Below, in pieces: positions 23,890 through 35,655 of a stretch of 64,000 nt of DNA. Origin of the DNA: Acanthacorydalis orientalis (Eukaryota; Arthropoda; Insecta; Megaloptera; Corydalidae); NCBI GenBank assembly GCA_034766995.1, contig CM068317.1, positions 23,883,501 to 23,947,500 on the forward strand. Reading direction: 5' to 3'. Position numbers and translations under genes: made by a program. Under the pieces are notes generated by a model. It worked only from the letters and a program-made list of their open reading frames with translations, did not search any database and had not been told where the DNA came from. The first letter of the stretch is position 1, and each line of letters starts with the position of its first letter.

Positions 23890-24005
23890 ACGGCCACGCG
23901 GCACTTGATCGACACCGGTTCCCGTCCGATCACCGCAGTTAAGCAGTGTCGGGCCCGGTCAGTACTCGGACGGGCTACCGTCCCGGAACACCGGGTGTCG
24001 TTGTC
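23890..24005 (+). pseudogene. 5S rRNA-like sequence (SINE head)
   Basis: Aligns through its length with insect 5S rRNA: GGTTCCCGTCCGATCACCG, CAGTTAAGCAGTGTCGGGC, CGGTCAGTACTCGGACGGG and CCGGAACACCGGGTGTCG. The 5' and 3' ends that should pair in helix I do not match well, and several stem bases differ from the usual 5S, so this is unlikely to be a functional rRNA gene. Confidence 0.85.
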
Positions 24006-24180
24006 GAATACTCGCCAACACGCAAGTGGGATCAGCGTGGCGAGTCATGATCCCAAACCTTACATGATTAGTACAAATAAAATGGAAAATCATGAGAGGC
24101 CTTATCCAGCAGTGGATTAACAGGGCTGAAGATGATTATATATATATATATATACATATACATACATACGTACGTACGTT
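23890..24180 (+). mobile_element. 5S rRNA-derived SINE with RTE LINE tail
   Basis: Three parts. Head 23890-24005 is 5S rRNA-like, with the internal promoter words AAGCAGTGTCGGGC (23941-23954) and AGTACTCGGACGGG. Body 24006-24075 is unassigned (CGCAAGTGGGATCAGCGTGG). Tail 24076-24139 reads AAAATGGAAAATCATGAGAG, GCCTTATCCAGCAGTGG and ATTAACAGGGCTGAAGATGA, matching base for base with few changes the 3' end of the RTE LINE at 54431-54500 (minus), and then a (TA)n microsatellite. A Pol III head plus the 3' end of a resident LINE is the standard SINE design. A 5S pseudogene with a chance RTE fragment next to it is the alternative, but the continuous join argues against it. Confidence 0.8.
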
Positions 24181-24683
24181 TAATATAAATGAACATAATT
24201 GTCTGTTGCTCAACAGTCTTGTTCAATCTTACTCATTCGTTAGCCACAGTGCGCATTTCTCATCCGACACGTTTCCACCGTTCTAATTGGATGCATTGAA
24301 CGTTTGATGTGTCTCCGTGACGAATATCAATTAATTAACAAACAGCGCTGCTGTCTATTGAAAAAAATGCCCCTCCGTGCGTTCCTTACGTACTCGATAA
24401 ATCACACAATTGGATATTAAAATTGTAATCAATTCGAATTAATGGTGAATTTATTGGATTATATCGGATCGATGGATGTTTATTAATACGGTTTATTATT
24501 ATTGTTCGTTCTCAGTGCTGCTTTTTTTTATTACTGCTATTCATACTCATACAAGCGTAATATATACACGAACGTGGATAATTTTCATAAAATTTAGTCG
24601 GATCTCTGAATATGATATTGGGAGGCTTTAAGTTTATTCATTTTTTGTTCTTGAAACCAGTCTATTGAAACATTTCGAATTTA
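24181..24683. other. Unique sequence, no gene seen
   Basis: 24240-24420 is less AT-rich, with TCAATTAATTAAC and CGCTGCTGTC. Candidate conserved non-coding sequence only by composition. Confidence 0.3.
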
Positions 24684-24746
24684 TCGGGTTCGAACAAAAG
24701 TTCGTAGCGTTTTTAAGGTGAAATTCAAAAGCAGTGTTTATTTATT

Positions 24747-24785
<39 letters not shown>

Positions 24786-25796
24786 TATTTTGATCTACCA
24801 CCTTTTCGCCAATTTTCAGGTAGTTTCATAATTTCGTCCTCCAATAACTTAGCATATTTCTGGACGATGAATTGATCTAGGAGGTTTCTGTAAGCTTCCA
24901 TGGAAATGATGTTTTTTCTATGAAGGGAATTTTGTAGAGACCGGAACAAATAGTCTGAAAGTGCAAGATCAGGCGAATATGGTGGGTGAAGTAGGACGTC
25001 CCAGCTAAACTACACCAATTTCTTCCGGGTCTGTAGAGACGTGAGGTCTAGCGTTGTCTTGTTGGAAAACGATACCATTCCGACTGGCAAATTCTGGACG
25101 CTTTTGATCGATTACCGCCTTTAATTACTAACGCTTTTGAAATTACTAACGGAGGCTCATTTCGTTTTCGCCAAGGCATTTTTCGATCCACATTATTGTA
25201 GATGATACATTTTTCATTGCTCTTGATTATTTATTTCAGAAACGGATCGTTTTTGTTTCTTTTAAGGAGAGAATCAATGATGGAAATTATGAGACATCCA
25301 AACATCGTCGCCGTTCACATATCCAAGTGTCTCCAAATGCTTCACAACACTTGTATGAGACACCTGCAATATCTCTCCGATATCCCGTGTCATATAACGT
25401 TGATTATTTTCAATAAATGTTGCAATTTTGTCATTATCAACATCTTCCGATCGCTTTCGATCCTCTAGGTGGAATTTTCCATCTCTGAATCGAGCGAACC
25501 ATTTTCGAACAATAAAGCCAGCTACGGTACCTTTTTTTGTCTCCGCAGAGCTTTCCTCCTCTCCGGAAATGTAACAGCATCATATGACGAAAATGGACCT
25601 TATATTCCTCCATTTTCAATTTTAAATTTAACAGACTTAAAATTCACAAAATTGCATAAAAATAGCAGAGAAAGAAACGTTGAAATGTCACCTGTCAAAA
25701 TAACACATATGGAGTCCTATTTTGTAATCGAACTGCACTAGAAACTGCAATTAATAAAATATATTGGAGAAAGGTACGAACCTTTGTTCTAACCTA
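24684..25796 (-). mobile_element. maT-like mariner element, decayed, with terminal repeats and TA target sites
   Basis: Termini are inverted: GGGTTCGAACAAAAGTTCGTA on the left and TACGAACCTTTGTTCTAACC on the right. TA is at 24682-24683 and 25797-25798. Minus-strand coding remnants include the N-terminal helix-turn-helix (GTVAGFIVRKWFARFRDG, then DNDKIATFIENNQRY and ILQVSHTSVV, about 25640-25310). Near 24980-24800 lie HPPYSPDLALSDY and the C-terminal KLLEDEIMKLPENWRKG. Multiple frameshifts and a deletion remove the middle. A (TA)n array at 24750-24783 sits between the C-terminus and the left end. Confidence 0.82.
24750..24783. repeat. (TA)n microsatellite inside the maT-like element
   Basis: Pure TA array just after the transposase stop on the minus strand. 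Confidence 0.9.
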
Positions 25797-26176
25797 ATAC
25801 ATTCCATCATAATTAAGATATTGGACTGGTATATTGCTTATGGAATGCCACTGATTTTATTCATCAATACATTTCAAATACATTCATTATTTTCTCCTTG
25901 CTATTCGAAATAAATTGTTTCAACTTCGTATAGAAATTAATAAACACAATAGTGTTATTTAACCGTATTTTTTAGTAGCACTACTAATCTCTAAGGTGGT
26001 AACTCACAAAAATTGTATTATTTTCTCACCGTCTCTCATATCATTTTTGTAAATATATTTTAATAAACTGTTTAGAATTTATTTAGACGAGTAACTAATA
26101 TACTATTTTTGACGAACGTATCATAAAAATGGTATAATGCTTTTCACTGAAAAATATTTTGAATGTCCATTGAATA
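25797..26176. other. AT-rich sequence between two transposons
   Basis: No feature recognised. Confidence 0.3.
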
Positions 26177-26180
26177 TTAC

Positions 26181-28011
26181 CACTAGATTTACGGGTATCG
26201 ACTGTATACCTATTTTTACTGAAATCCGTCTTTTTGACGGGTAAATTAAAATGCATTTTTTTGTAAATCTTTTTATCTTAAATCAATAGATTTTTATTAA
26301 CAGGTTTATTCAGTACATTTTTTACATATAAACTCCATTTTGAATGTACATTTTCCGCATACATACTTGTTACACTCAATACAAATATTATTAGACCTAT
26401 TTTTCTTGCATAATCCGATTTGGCAAGACTTTCGTACATTAAGATTTTGTATAACTGCCAATGAATTGGAACTAGTATTTTGTCCGTTGCGAAGATCACT
26501 GCCTAGTTCTTCAGCCAGTTGAAAAATAAAATTCATTTTAGATATGTTTACTCCAGTGGTCCCTTTGTACAATATTCAGGCATTGATGGCTGCCAAATCT
26601 AAAATATTATAAAACACTTGACGCGACCATCTACGGAACCCTGCTTTCACGCTATATTTTCTAGCCATTTGGTCTAAAACATCCACCCCAAACTTGGTTT
26701 TGTTGTAAAATATGATTCTTTCAGGGGCACGTTTAGCATTACCTTCTATTTCGACGTTTTCATGTTTAGAACTGAGCAATAATACGTTTTTGTTTGACTT
26801 GGATTTGTAAACTGTGAGGACGTACTCATCAGATTGATAGTCTTGTGGAAAATCGGATCATATTATCCTTCTTAGCCCTTGCAATTTTTGGAAATTCTCT
26901 TGTTTGCACGTATAGTCCCTAGAATGGGGACATTTTTTGCAAGAGAAATGCTTGTGAAAAAAATGTCAGTATTAATTTTTTTTCCACGGCCTAAATATGG
27001 TTCAGCAAGCTCGAGCACGACGAATTCGCTCAAAGGTATATTTGATGGTCGTATTTCGTCTTTCTCAAATATGGGAAGCTATTTATAAGATATTTGCTTG
27101 TAACGTCCGATGCCAACCAAAACTAATGCCGAATTTATCGGGCTTATTTGGCATGTACTGTGTAAATCGGCATCTAGCTTTAGTTGTGAACAATTGTTCA
27201 TCGATTGTAATGTTCATGGTAGGCTTATAACAAGCCTGACTATTTTGGATAAATCTGTCCCATATTACAGAAATCAACGTTAGTTCGATAACACTTGCAT
27301 CAGAATCCGATCCAGATAGGTGTTCATCTATACTGGTTAGTTTTTTTTATCAATTCAATATCTTTTCGAGACTTGTCCATAATACCTAGTCAAGTAGGCA
27401 GAACATAAATGTAAAAAAATATTTCTTTATGGATAGATTTCCAAACTACCTTGAAAAATTCAAACCTTTGTCTAGTAAATAAACTCCACTTCCTCTTCTG
27501 CAAAATTCACTTTTGAAATAATCACTCGCTTTGCTCCAACTGTATTATAAATAACAAGTTCAGACTCACTAAATTTCCAAATATCACATCGTTTCTCTGC
27601 AAACTGCACAGTTGAGATGATCATTCGTGATATGATAAGGTTTGCTCTTTTTGTAAACAAATAGTTCAAAGCTGTTCGTTTACGTACTCGCTGCTAATCA
27701 GCCGTTATTTATTTTGTTTTTCCTTACTCATTCTCATTCTCATTTTTGTTTTTGTTATTCCGCAACAACTGAAACGATTGATTATAAATTAAGTAACCCG
27801 TCAATTTGACGGATTTTCATAAAAATAGGTATACAAGATATAGAAATAAGAAAATATGAGTCTTTCGGATAAAATGAGTGGAGATATATATTCACTACAT
27901 TATATCATTAAAAACCAATATATAATAACTAGAAAATAATATTTACATGTTCGGAATTTTTAAGCATGAAATCAGGAATCCGTCAAATTAACGGGTTCCG
28001 TAAATCTAGTG
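26181..28011 (-). mobile_element. piggyBac-like element, 1.83 kb
   Basis: Inverted termini: CACTAGATTTACGGG starts at 26181 and ...TTCCGTAAATCTAGTG ends at 28011. The right flank is TTAA (28012-28015); the left flank is TTAC, a decayed TTAA. Subterminal palindromic words around GTC(A)AATTTGACGG occur at both ends. Carries a broken piggyBac transposase on the minus strand. A related internally deleted copy is at 60427-61690. Confidence 0.88.
26290..27670 (-). pseudogene. piggyBac transposase pseudogene
   Basis: Minus-strand pieces in N-to-C order. 27669-27472 is an acidic N-terminal region (KVNFAEEEVEF). 27277-27083 has PTMNITIDEQLFTTKARCR and FTQYMPNKPDKFGI, with the first catalytic Asp in IDEQL. 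26779-26576 has KTKFGVDVLDQMARKYSVK and RRWSRQVFYNILDLAAINA, with the last catalytic Asp in GVD. 26572-26306 is the C-terminal Cys-rich domain (NICIECNKYVCGKCTFK, FICKKCTE). These are the hallmark blocks of DDE_Tnp_1_7. Stops and frameshifts separate them, so it is not functional. Confidence 0.88.
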
Positions 28012-28149
28012 TTAATATTAAACTAGACGTGTTTAGTGTGTTTTGATATTGTCATGGTCTTTATATGTAACATATACCTTTATAAGACCATATATCCGGT
28101 ACAAAAAGTATGCAGTATAGATAGAATAATCGTAATAGATTCCATCGAA

Positions 28150-28530
28150 GAATTTTAAATACAAACATTTATTCCGTCAGCATGCATCGCGCGATCGTGT
28201 GCGACCAGACGATACACAAAAAAACCATTACATGTTGATTGGTTTTCCAATTAAAGGGCGTTACCGGTGGCTCCATAATAACACCTTTTCAGGTGTGAGA
28301 GTCATCAGCTGGTAGCTATTCCGCGCCTCATCTCGCGCACCGAAATTATAGGCTTCGACCGAGACGTTCGTGTGTGCATCGACTGTGGACGGAATCACAG
28401 ACGAGTGGACAGTAGTCAATCGGTGAGTTGTTCGAAATTAATTTCGATCGGCCTCTGTACGGATAGGTCGCGTCTCGACGACCGTCCATTAAGTGTTTTT
28501 GTCAGCCGACCGCGCTGCTGTTCGGTTATT
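28150..28530 (+). promoter_or_regulatory. CpG-richer transposon-free island; candidate promoter / first non-coding exon
   Basis: Stands out from the AT-rich surroundings (GCATCGCGCGATCGTGTGCG, TCGCGCACCG, GGTCGCGTCTCGACGACCG). Contains E-boxes CAGGTG (about 28294) and CAGCTG (about 28309) and a good 5' splice site, GTCAATCG|GTGAGTTG, near 28422. It could be the 5' exon of a + strand gene whose coding part is outside the window. Position and composition are the only evidence. Confidence 0.3.
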
Positions 28531-29790
28531 CATTACACAGACAACGGCCTCTTTTATTTCAACGCAGTGCGGGAAATTAAAATTGTTTACATAGGCATTA
28601 AATTTGGTCCCGACAGTGACGCAGTGCTCGATGAAATTAGATTGTTTTTTCTTTAATTCCATAGACGTTCTTTTTCTTTTCTTAACAGTCTTCGACCAAT
28701 ACAAGTTTTTATTTATCCTAGTCTTCTTATTTTGTTTTTTCCCCTTGTTTGTGTGTTTGACATTTTTACCTTATTTGAGATACATTTATTTAACATTTTA
28801 ACTTCTTACAATTATTATGACGATTCAGTAACTTACAGCTTCGAAAGACAGAAAATACGTAATTGTTTAACTTAGTTATGGGTTGGATTAGATTTTTTAG
28901 AGTGAAAGGATAATTAAATGAAAATAACCTATGAAGAAATTATTAAATTTGGGTACATACTTTTTGATTTCATTAAATGATAATAATAAGAAAATTATAC
29001 ATTTTTAATTAGTGCTGAATTCTTATTTCAATGACAATGATGTCATTTTCAAAGGATGGACAGAAAAAAGTGTTTTTAATCTTAGGCACTGAGATTTTTG
29101 AAATGTTCAAGACCTAAGTCATTATAGACATAAGAATAATTATTATAGTTAAATACGGGAATTGTAATCTTTATGCTATTTTGATTGTAATGTAGATTTT
29201 TCAATATCGAAATGTGTCAGATCAATTGTACAAAAATATAAGATAAACATTTGTTGTGCAAAAAATAATTCATTTAAAATCTCTTCGCGGGTATATCAAT
29301 GATTATTAACGAATTTAATTAATTTTATCTGTTAGTAAGTTTTATTTTTCGAATGGATGAAAGTAGATTTTTTCGTCTCGGTTTATGAGAAATCATGGAA
29401 AAAGCTCGGAATTTTCCAATGCTCAAAAATTTGTTATTTTCAAAAATTTAGCTTGACAGATCTTACTAATGTGTATATTTTTATTGGAGGTGTGAAACAT
29501 TAAAGGTTATCATATAGGAATTTACAAAAGCACGACTATAACTTATGAATGGTAAAAGGATGTGAATATTTTAAAATCGAAAACATGTGAAGTATTAAAG
29601 AGCTTAAGATTTCTCAGAGATAAAGATCTCTTTGTTTTTATTATATGCGTTATAGAGTTTATTAAAGACGTTATTGTCAAACTTTTTCAGTTAATTTTTA
29701 TGTTAATTTCATAACTATAATTGATTTAATATCAGGATTTTGAAACAATGGTGCAGAATATATTGATTTTTTTATAAGTAGCATTGAACA
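28531..29790. other. AT-rich sequence, no gene seen
   Basis: Low-complexity T-rich stretches (28660-28800), no motif-bearing frame, no transposon ends. Confidence 0.35.
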
Positions 29791-29792
29791 TA

Positions 29793-30495
29793 CGTGGGTC
29801 GTTTGATAACTTTGGAAAAATTTCTATGGTGTGGCGTCACCATTCATTTGGTAGCGTTACGGCTATCAAGTATCACTTTTCAAACTAGCATAGGTGAAAA
29901 TTCAGCCAGAAGTGATGCGTTTTTCACGTTCTACAAATGTTTGAAGCGAGCATTGTAACAGTTGCTGTGAAAATGGAACAAAAACGAGCAGGTCTTTCTG
30001 GTCATCACTATGGATAAAACATGGATCTAACACTACATGTCTGAGTCGAAGCAGCAGTCGAAGCAGTGGACAACGACTGGTGAAAGTGTGCCGAAGAAGG
30101 TGATGACCGTTTTGTTGGTTGTGAAGGTGATGAGCACTGTTCTTTGGAATTCCCAAAATCTTTTTAATCGACTACTTAACGAAAGGAAAAAACGATAACA
30201 GGAACCTATTATGCAACATTATTGGACAGTTTGAAAGAAGAGCTGAAACAAAAACTGTTAAGATTGACATACAAAAAAGTGCTCTTTCACCAGAACAACC
30301 CGAAAACGGAAATCAAGCTGAAGAAATTTTCGTTGAATGAGAATGTCATCTCTGTCGTCAATACGTATCTTGCATACTCGCTGGACCAAGTGTATAGCCC
30401 TCAATGGAGACCATATTGAGAAATAAAATCGTTTTTTTCCAAAAAAAAACCTGTGTTTAATTTGCTTTCTTGCAATACTTATCAAACGAACCACG
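29793..30495 (+). mobile_element. Mariner (GGGTCGTTTGATAA family), copy 1
   Basis: Starts CGTGGGTCGTTTGATAACTT and ends ACTTATCAAACGAACCACG, with TA at 29791-29792 and 30496-30497. + strand transposase remnants: SKQQSKQWTTTGES, then KKGKTI-like, KVLFHQNNP (second catalytic Asp lost, QNN for QDN) and a C-terminal LDQVYSPQW region. It lacks most of the N-terminal domain. Confidence 0.85.
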
Positions 30496-30640
30496 TATTA
30501 TAGCACACATTTAAAATAACCTGAGTATTATTGATCTAGAAATAGTCTAACAGTTTAAATTTATTGCTATTTTAATTATACAACGAAAACTTATATTGGC
30601 GTTCGAATCAACAGAATACACTGATCTTTGTGCATGTGTG
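30496..30640. other. AT-rich spacer
   Basis: No feature recognised. Confidence 0.3.
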
Positions 30641-31300
30641 TCAATCTGAAGATCTTTTTCGCATAATTAACAGGTACGGTGCAATAAATCTTGTATGAAT
30701 TATACGTCGTAATTATTACAATACCGGGACGATAATAAAGTATTAGTGGCGGTTGTAGCCGCTATGAACGTTTTATTGGAACCCATTAAAAATTATTGAA
30801 CTGTAAAATTAATTGGAAGTTTAATGAGCTGCTTGTGTACAGCGTCCGGACCACGGCGAAGCGATTGTACCACCACCGCCTCCGCTTCAACTACCTACAT
30901 GAATACATACAGTATATATAATATATGCACACATACATGAATCAATATATATATATATATATTCGTACATGTGTGTATGTAGGGTTTGCGGGGGAAAAGG
31001 TGGCACGTAATAACTCGGAAAATATTATCCAATTAAAAATTATAATGATTTCAATTAATTCTCGAATCAAATTTAATTAATGTCTATATCGTAAATGACC
31101 AATTTATAATACGGACCTCCTGCGGTCCAGCACGTTGTATTAGTAAACTGATAGGGCGATAAATTCTCAACAGTTATTAATTCGTGTCAACAGAACAGTA
31201 CGCGCAGAGACGCTGCTGGTTCGTTGTATCTTCTTCGAGAACGGATAAGTGTTTATGTACAAGTGTTTTCGGCACGATCCTCCTATTCCAGCTACTCTCT
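30641..31300. promoter_or_regulatory. Transposon-free GC-richer segment, candidate conserved non-coding
   Basis: 30830-30890 (CGTCCGGACCACGGCGAAGC, CACCACCGCCTCCG) and 31100-31270 (GGACCTCCTGCGGTCC palindrome, GCGCAGAGACGCTGC) have balanced composition without open reading frames. A (TA)n run at 30947-30962 interrupts. Regulatory role is inference. Confidence 0.25.
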
Positions 31301-32134
31301 ATACACACACATTGTAATATTCAAAATAATAACCGCGATTCGATCGAATGAAAACATCGAATTCGATATCAGTTTCTGACTCTTGGTTCGATGTGTTCTT
31401 TTTTTTATAATAAAATTATATAAAACTGTTTCGAAGGATGTACTGCTTTGTCATTATAGTTTGTTTTGTAAAACGTATATTAATTTATTAACGAAACAGA
31501 TTTTTTATTGATTTAAATTGTTGATTTTTGATTATTTTCTAATTTCGATGATCAGAAATTTCATTATTTTCTGAAAATACTTAATTTTATTATTTATAAT
31601 ATTGCATTTCTTCATTACGTTAATATTTCTTCTAATGAAATTACAAACTTAGATTTTAAGTTATTTAACAAATTAAGTTTTATCATTACATATAAAATTA
31701 TATTTTTTAACATAATCTTGAATATAATTTTTGAATACATCTTCAATCAACTACAATTACAGAATTTATTTTCTTGTACATTGAAAAAGGATAAAATCTT
31801 TTATATAATCTAATTTTATAAAGAAATAAATTGAACAGATTTTCATCATACAAATCATTTTTATCTTCAAAAAGATATAGGCCCAAAATTTCGAACTTAA
31901 AAGATTTTTATCAAAAATAATCCTGTTTAAACTTTTTAACTAATCAATTTAAAATCATTTTTTTCATGGCGTGCAACTTTTAAAGGGATACTATTCAAAA
32001 GTATGGTAGTTTATAAAAAAAAAATTCCAGAAAGAGAAATATGGAAAATTGTGACAATACAGTTTTGGAACTATAACAAACTTGACTTTTTCAAGTGAAT
32101 TACTTTTTTACTTCACAGATCGTAACATTTTTTT
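31301..32134. other. AT-rich sequence, no gene seen
   Basis: Nothing recognised. Confidence 0.3.
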
Positions 32135-32245
32135 TTGATCATAAAATGTTTAATAAATAATTATTGATCATTAGTGGCTGTTGCTTAAACGCATTTCAAC
32201 AGTGATGCTCTTGTTCTCGGATAGCTAAGTTATAGAAAAATAGTG
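32135..32245 (-). repeat. Family R repeat, left arm
   Basis: TTTGATCATAAAATGTTTAA, ATTATTGATCATTAGTGGC, TGCTTAAACGCATTTCAAC and GATAGCTAAGTTATAG in family order; the right arm is missing. Confidence 0.55.
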
Positions 32246-32907
32246 TTTATGTAACATGGTGGTTTAAGAATGATGTCATTATGCGTAATTAAATATCAAT
32301 AATGATCATTTTTATTTTTAAAATAATGTGATTTATGACAGGGATGGAGAATTTATTCTCGAAAAGAATGACTGATAACTATAACTTATTTAAGTTGGCT
32401 CAGTGTGAATAATTTATTTATGAAAATTGAAAATATTCTAAATATTCAGAAAATCTGTTATTTACTATACAGAATGATAAAGAAGGTGTTATTTTTTTTT
32501 TAAATGGCATTTAATGCGAAATTACATAAGAATTATTAAACCGATCTTGATAGGGTTCACAGAGTATTGGAAATGTGAATTTTTTAAAAAATTATGATTT
32601 ATTACACAGTTGCTTCATACTGTTTCTCTGAAATACAACCGAGTGACGCTGGGTACTGTGACTAGTTTTATATACTAAAACAACTAATTGTTGTTTATTT
32701 AGAATTTTATATATTTTGAGATTTGTTATTATTAAATTCTTAGTTTGTTATCAATATCCTTTATTCTCTTATTGTGGTACACAATTTCAATAAATATATG
32801 GCTTTATAGATACGTTTGTTTTCACAGTTTAGCATAGTTAATAAGTGCAGTTAAATAATTTATTTGCAGTGCATAGGTTAGCATTATAGTTTATTTGGTA
32901 TTATTAT

Positions 32908-32910
<3 letters not shown>
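32246..32910. other. AT-rich sequence, no gene seen
   Basis: Nothing recognised. Confidence 0.3.
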
Positions 32911-32951
<41 letters not shown>

Positions 32952-32959
32952 CATACATG
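32911..32959. repeat. (TA)n/(CATA)n microsatellite
   Basis: Pure TA then CATA units. Confidence 0.95.
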
Positions 32960-33039
32960 CAAAGCACGTTTTTTAAAGAAAAGTCCGCTCAGTAATTAGA
33001 AAAAATCATCAATGATAAAAATTATTTAATACAAGCAAA

Positions 33040-33530
33040 AGGCATCTTCTACAAATAAATATACATTATTTTTTCACAGTGATCATTGAATTCTATATAT
33101 TTTTGATATCGTGGTACCAGCTTTTTTATTCCCGTGTCGAAATAATCCACCGCCTGCCACTGAAATCAATTAGTAACGCTTGTTGTCAGTTCTTCGTCAT
33201 TTTCGAAACGTTGAAATGTGAGATATTCCTTTAGGTGCAAGAACAGTTGAAAACCGTTTGGCGCGAAATCAGGGTTGTAGGGTGGGTGGTTAAAATTTAA
33301 CATCCAAAGTCTTTGCAATATTTGAACAGTTCGAGCTGCGGTATGAGGTCACGCATTATCGTACAAAAGCATAATCCCACTGGACAGCAACACATGTCTT
33401 GTTTTGAATAGCACGTCTGTTTCCTCATCGTTTCATAATACGCACCGGCGTTAATCGTCCTTCCACGTTCAAGACAATCAACAAGCAAAACCTTTTTTCA
33501 AAACCTCTCCACTCTACATTATGAATATTC
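33040..33530 (-). mobile_element. Mariner fragment, DNAxPHTAA type, catalytic half
   Basis: Minus strand: LLVDCLERGRTINAGAYYE (about 33490-33430), a frameshift, then LYDNAxPHTAARTVQILQRL, HPPYNPDFAPN, FLHLKEYL and FDTGIKKLVPRYQKYI near 33130-33060. The INAGxY...DNARPHTAARTV...LVPRYDKC order is that of rosa-like insect mariners. No N-terminal half and no clear terminal repeats. Confidence 0.72.
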
Positions 33531-34139
33531 GTTCGTCCTTGTTTAAATAAACGACACTATTTGCCTAACTTTACTGTTACTCATTACACATAGCCCATAC
33601 AGCTCACAAGTTATATTTTAATAAAAAGATATATTAAAAATTGTCATATTTGACGAATTCACTTTCATAAAATTAAATAAATATTATATAAGAGTGCTTT
33701 TCGATTATTTTCTTTATATGACGTTTCAAAAAATATTGTAACATTAGCATTATCGAAAAATATATGTTTTTGATTATAAAGTGATTTTGAATAAGGTAGT
33801 AAATCTTTTCTTCTCGGCATGGGGAAAATTGTAGAACTTGTTGTGATAGGAAACGAAAAATTGTAAAATATTATTATAGGGATAATTTGAACGATTTTTC
33901 CCTATTATGAAATTTAAATGTTAATTTTTAATTAACTTCCACAATATTTCAAAAACAATTTATCGCTGGTCATTCAGAAATGTTTCTCATACGAATTTTG
34001 TAGAATATTTTCATAAAGAAGCACTAAATAGTAAGAAACATAACCTTAAACATTCACTTCTGTTCTTTGCTATAATTTCAAATACATAGAATAACGTCAA
34101 CGCTATTTCAACCGAAACAATGTATAACGTTAACGAAAT
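33531..34139. other. AT-rich sequence, no gene seen
   Basis: Nothing recognised. Confidence 0.3.
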
Positions 34140-34700
34140 TTCAGGTTGGTAGAAAAATAATTGCGGTTTGCGACATTCAAATTCATCTACATTTATAATT
34201 TAAGTGGTTTCAAGTGGTCCAGAACTATTGGATGACTAACGTCTAACTTTTGTGCAAGTTCTCGAATTGTTGTACATGGTTCTAATTCAACTAACGCCTT
34301 AAGTTGGTCGTTATGAACTAAAGAAGGATGCCCAAGACCTTCTTCATCTTCAAGGCTCTCGTTCCCAGCACGAATTTTTAGATCACGATTGCACCATACG
34401 TCCCTTAACAGTACCTATATCAAAAGCATCATTTAGTTTAGGAGCAGTTTTTGCTGATTTTCCATCCGTTTTAAACTCATATAAAGAATTGTTCTTATTT
34501 ACTTCTTTTCCATCTTTAATTCAATAGCCTAATTTGATGCAAAATTAATAATAAAATCAAAGTCGATGTTATCAAAATAAAGACCGAAAAATACATTTAA
34601 AAATGGTGTTAACGTGAGCACAATGAAAGGACACTTTCATTGAAAAAAATTAAAGTTAGGATTCAGGAAATAAAAACCGCAATTATTTTCCTACCAACTT
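34140..34700 (-). mobile_element. Mariner deletion derivative (TTAGGTTGGT family)
   Basis: Left end TCAGGTTGGTAGAAAAATAA, right end CCGCAATTATTTTCCTACCAA. The minus strand retains the N-terminal helix-turn-helix region (codons for LVxExx, RELAQKL, about 34310-34240) with stops. No catalytic domain. Confidence 0.78.
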
Positions 34701-35655
34701 TGCAATCGATGGCAACGATCGTATACTCATTCGTTACTGTATTTCTTCAAATGTTATGCAAAAACCCTCTTATAAAAAATCCAATAATTATCGTGACAAA
34801 TATATTTACTTAAATTCTACTCCATATAAAATTACCACCGCTTGTACGCAACGTACAAAGTTGGACGCTATATTCTTTACAGTCATTAAAAGTATGTCAG
34901 TCAGTGTTAATATTGAATTAATAACATCTTGTTCGAGGTGTTCATAATATGTAAAAGATGTCAGATCGACACAGATGTTGATTTAATGTACGCCTTCACA
35001 CCGATATCGTATAAATATATATTAAATATGCGTTGCGTTCGTACGCAATAAATTAAATTCAGACAATATTTTTATTTGTATGAATCACGCACCACACCAT
35101 ACAATGAGATGTTGTGAAGATCGAAAGCAGAATGCGGACACATAAATTTATATTAATTAAGTATTTAATAAACCGAAGTCGTTTAATTACATTCTGTGTA
35201 ACTTTTCAAATATATTTGAATAGATAAGTAAATAAATCAAGTTTATATATATATATATATATACACTCATATAGAGTGTGTTAAAAATGTGTACATTTTG
35301 TTATAAACTTAATAAAATTGTATACGTTCTATTAATTCTTGACATTATAAAATAATGAGTAGTATTTTTGGGTAGTTTTAGAAATCTTAAAAGCTTGATT
35401 CAGTTGACACTTGGTACACTACTTCATTTTAGCTTGACATCCCACAAAATGATCTCGATGATTACCCAAGTCAAAATCGTACCGTGTACGTCAATTTTTC
35501 CGGCAATAAACTTGAAGATGATTGTAAATCAAAGAAATTAAAATTCTAAATTCTTAGACCTTAAGTAAGATGAGTTCGTCATTTCAGGATAAATCGGATC
35601 AGTTCTGATCAAGTGAGACTATACCACTCGTATTTTTACAAACTTCTCAAATCTG
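34701..35655. other. AT-rich sequence, no gene seen
   Basis: Short TA run at 35245-35263. A 63-codon frame at 34756-34947 has no motif. Confidence 0.3.

Noticed and set aside
23890..24005. Functional 5S rRNA gene
   Set aside because: Terminal helix bases do not pair well, there is no 3' T-run terminator at the expected position, and the sequence runs directly into a LINE-derived tail.
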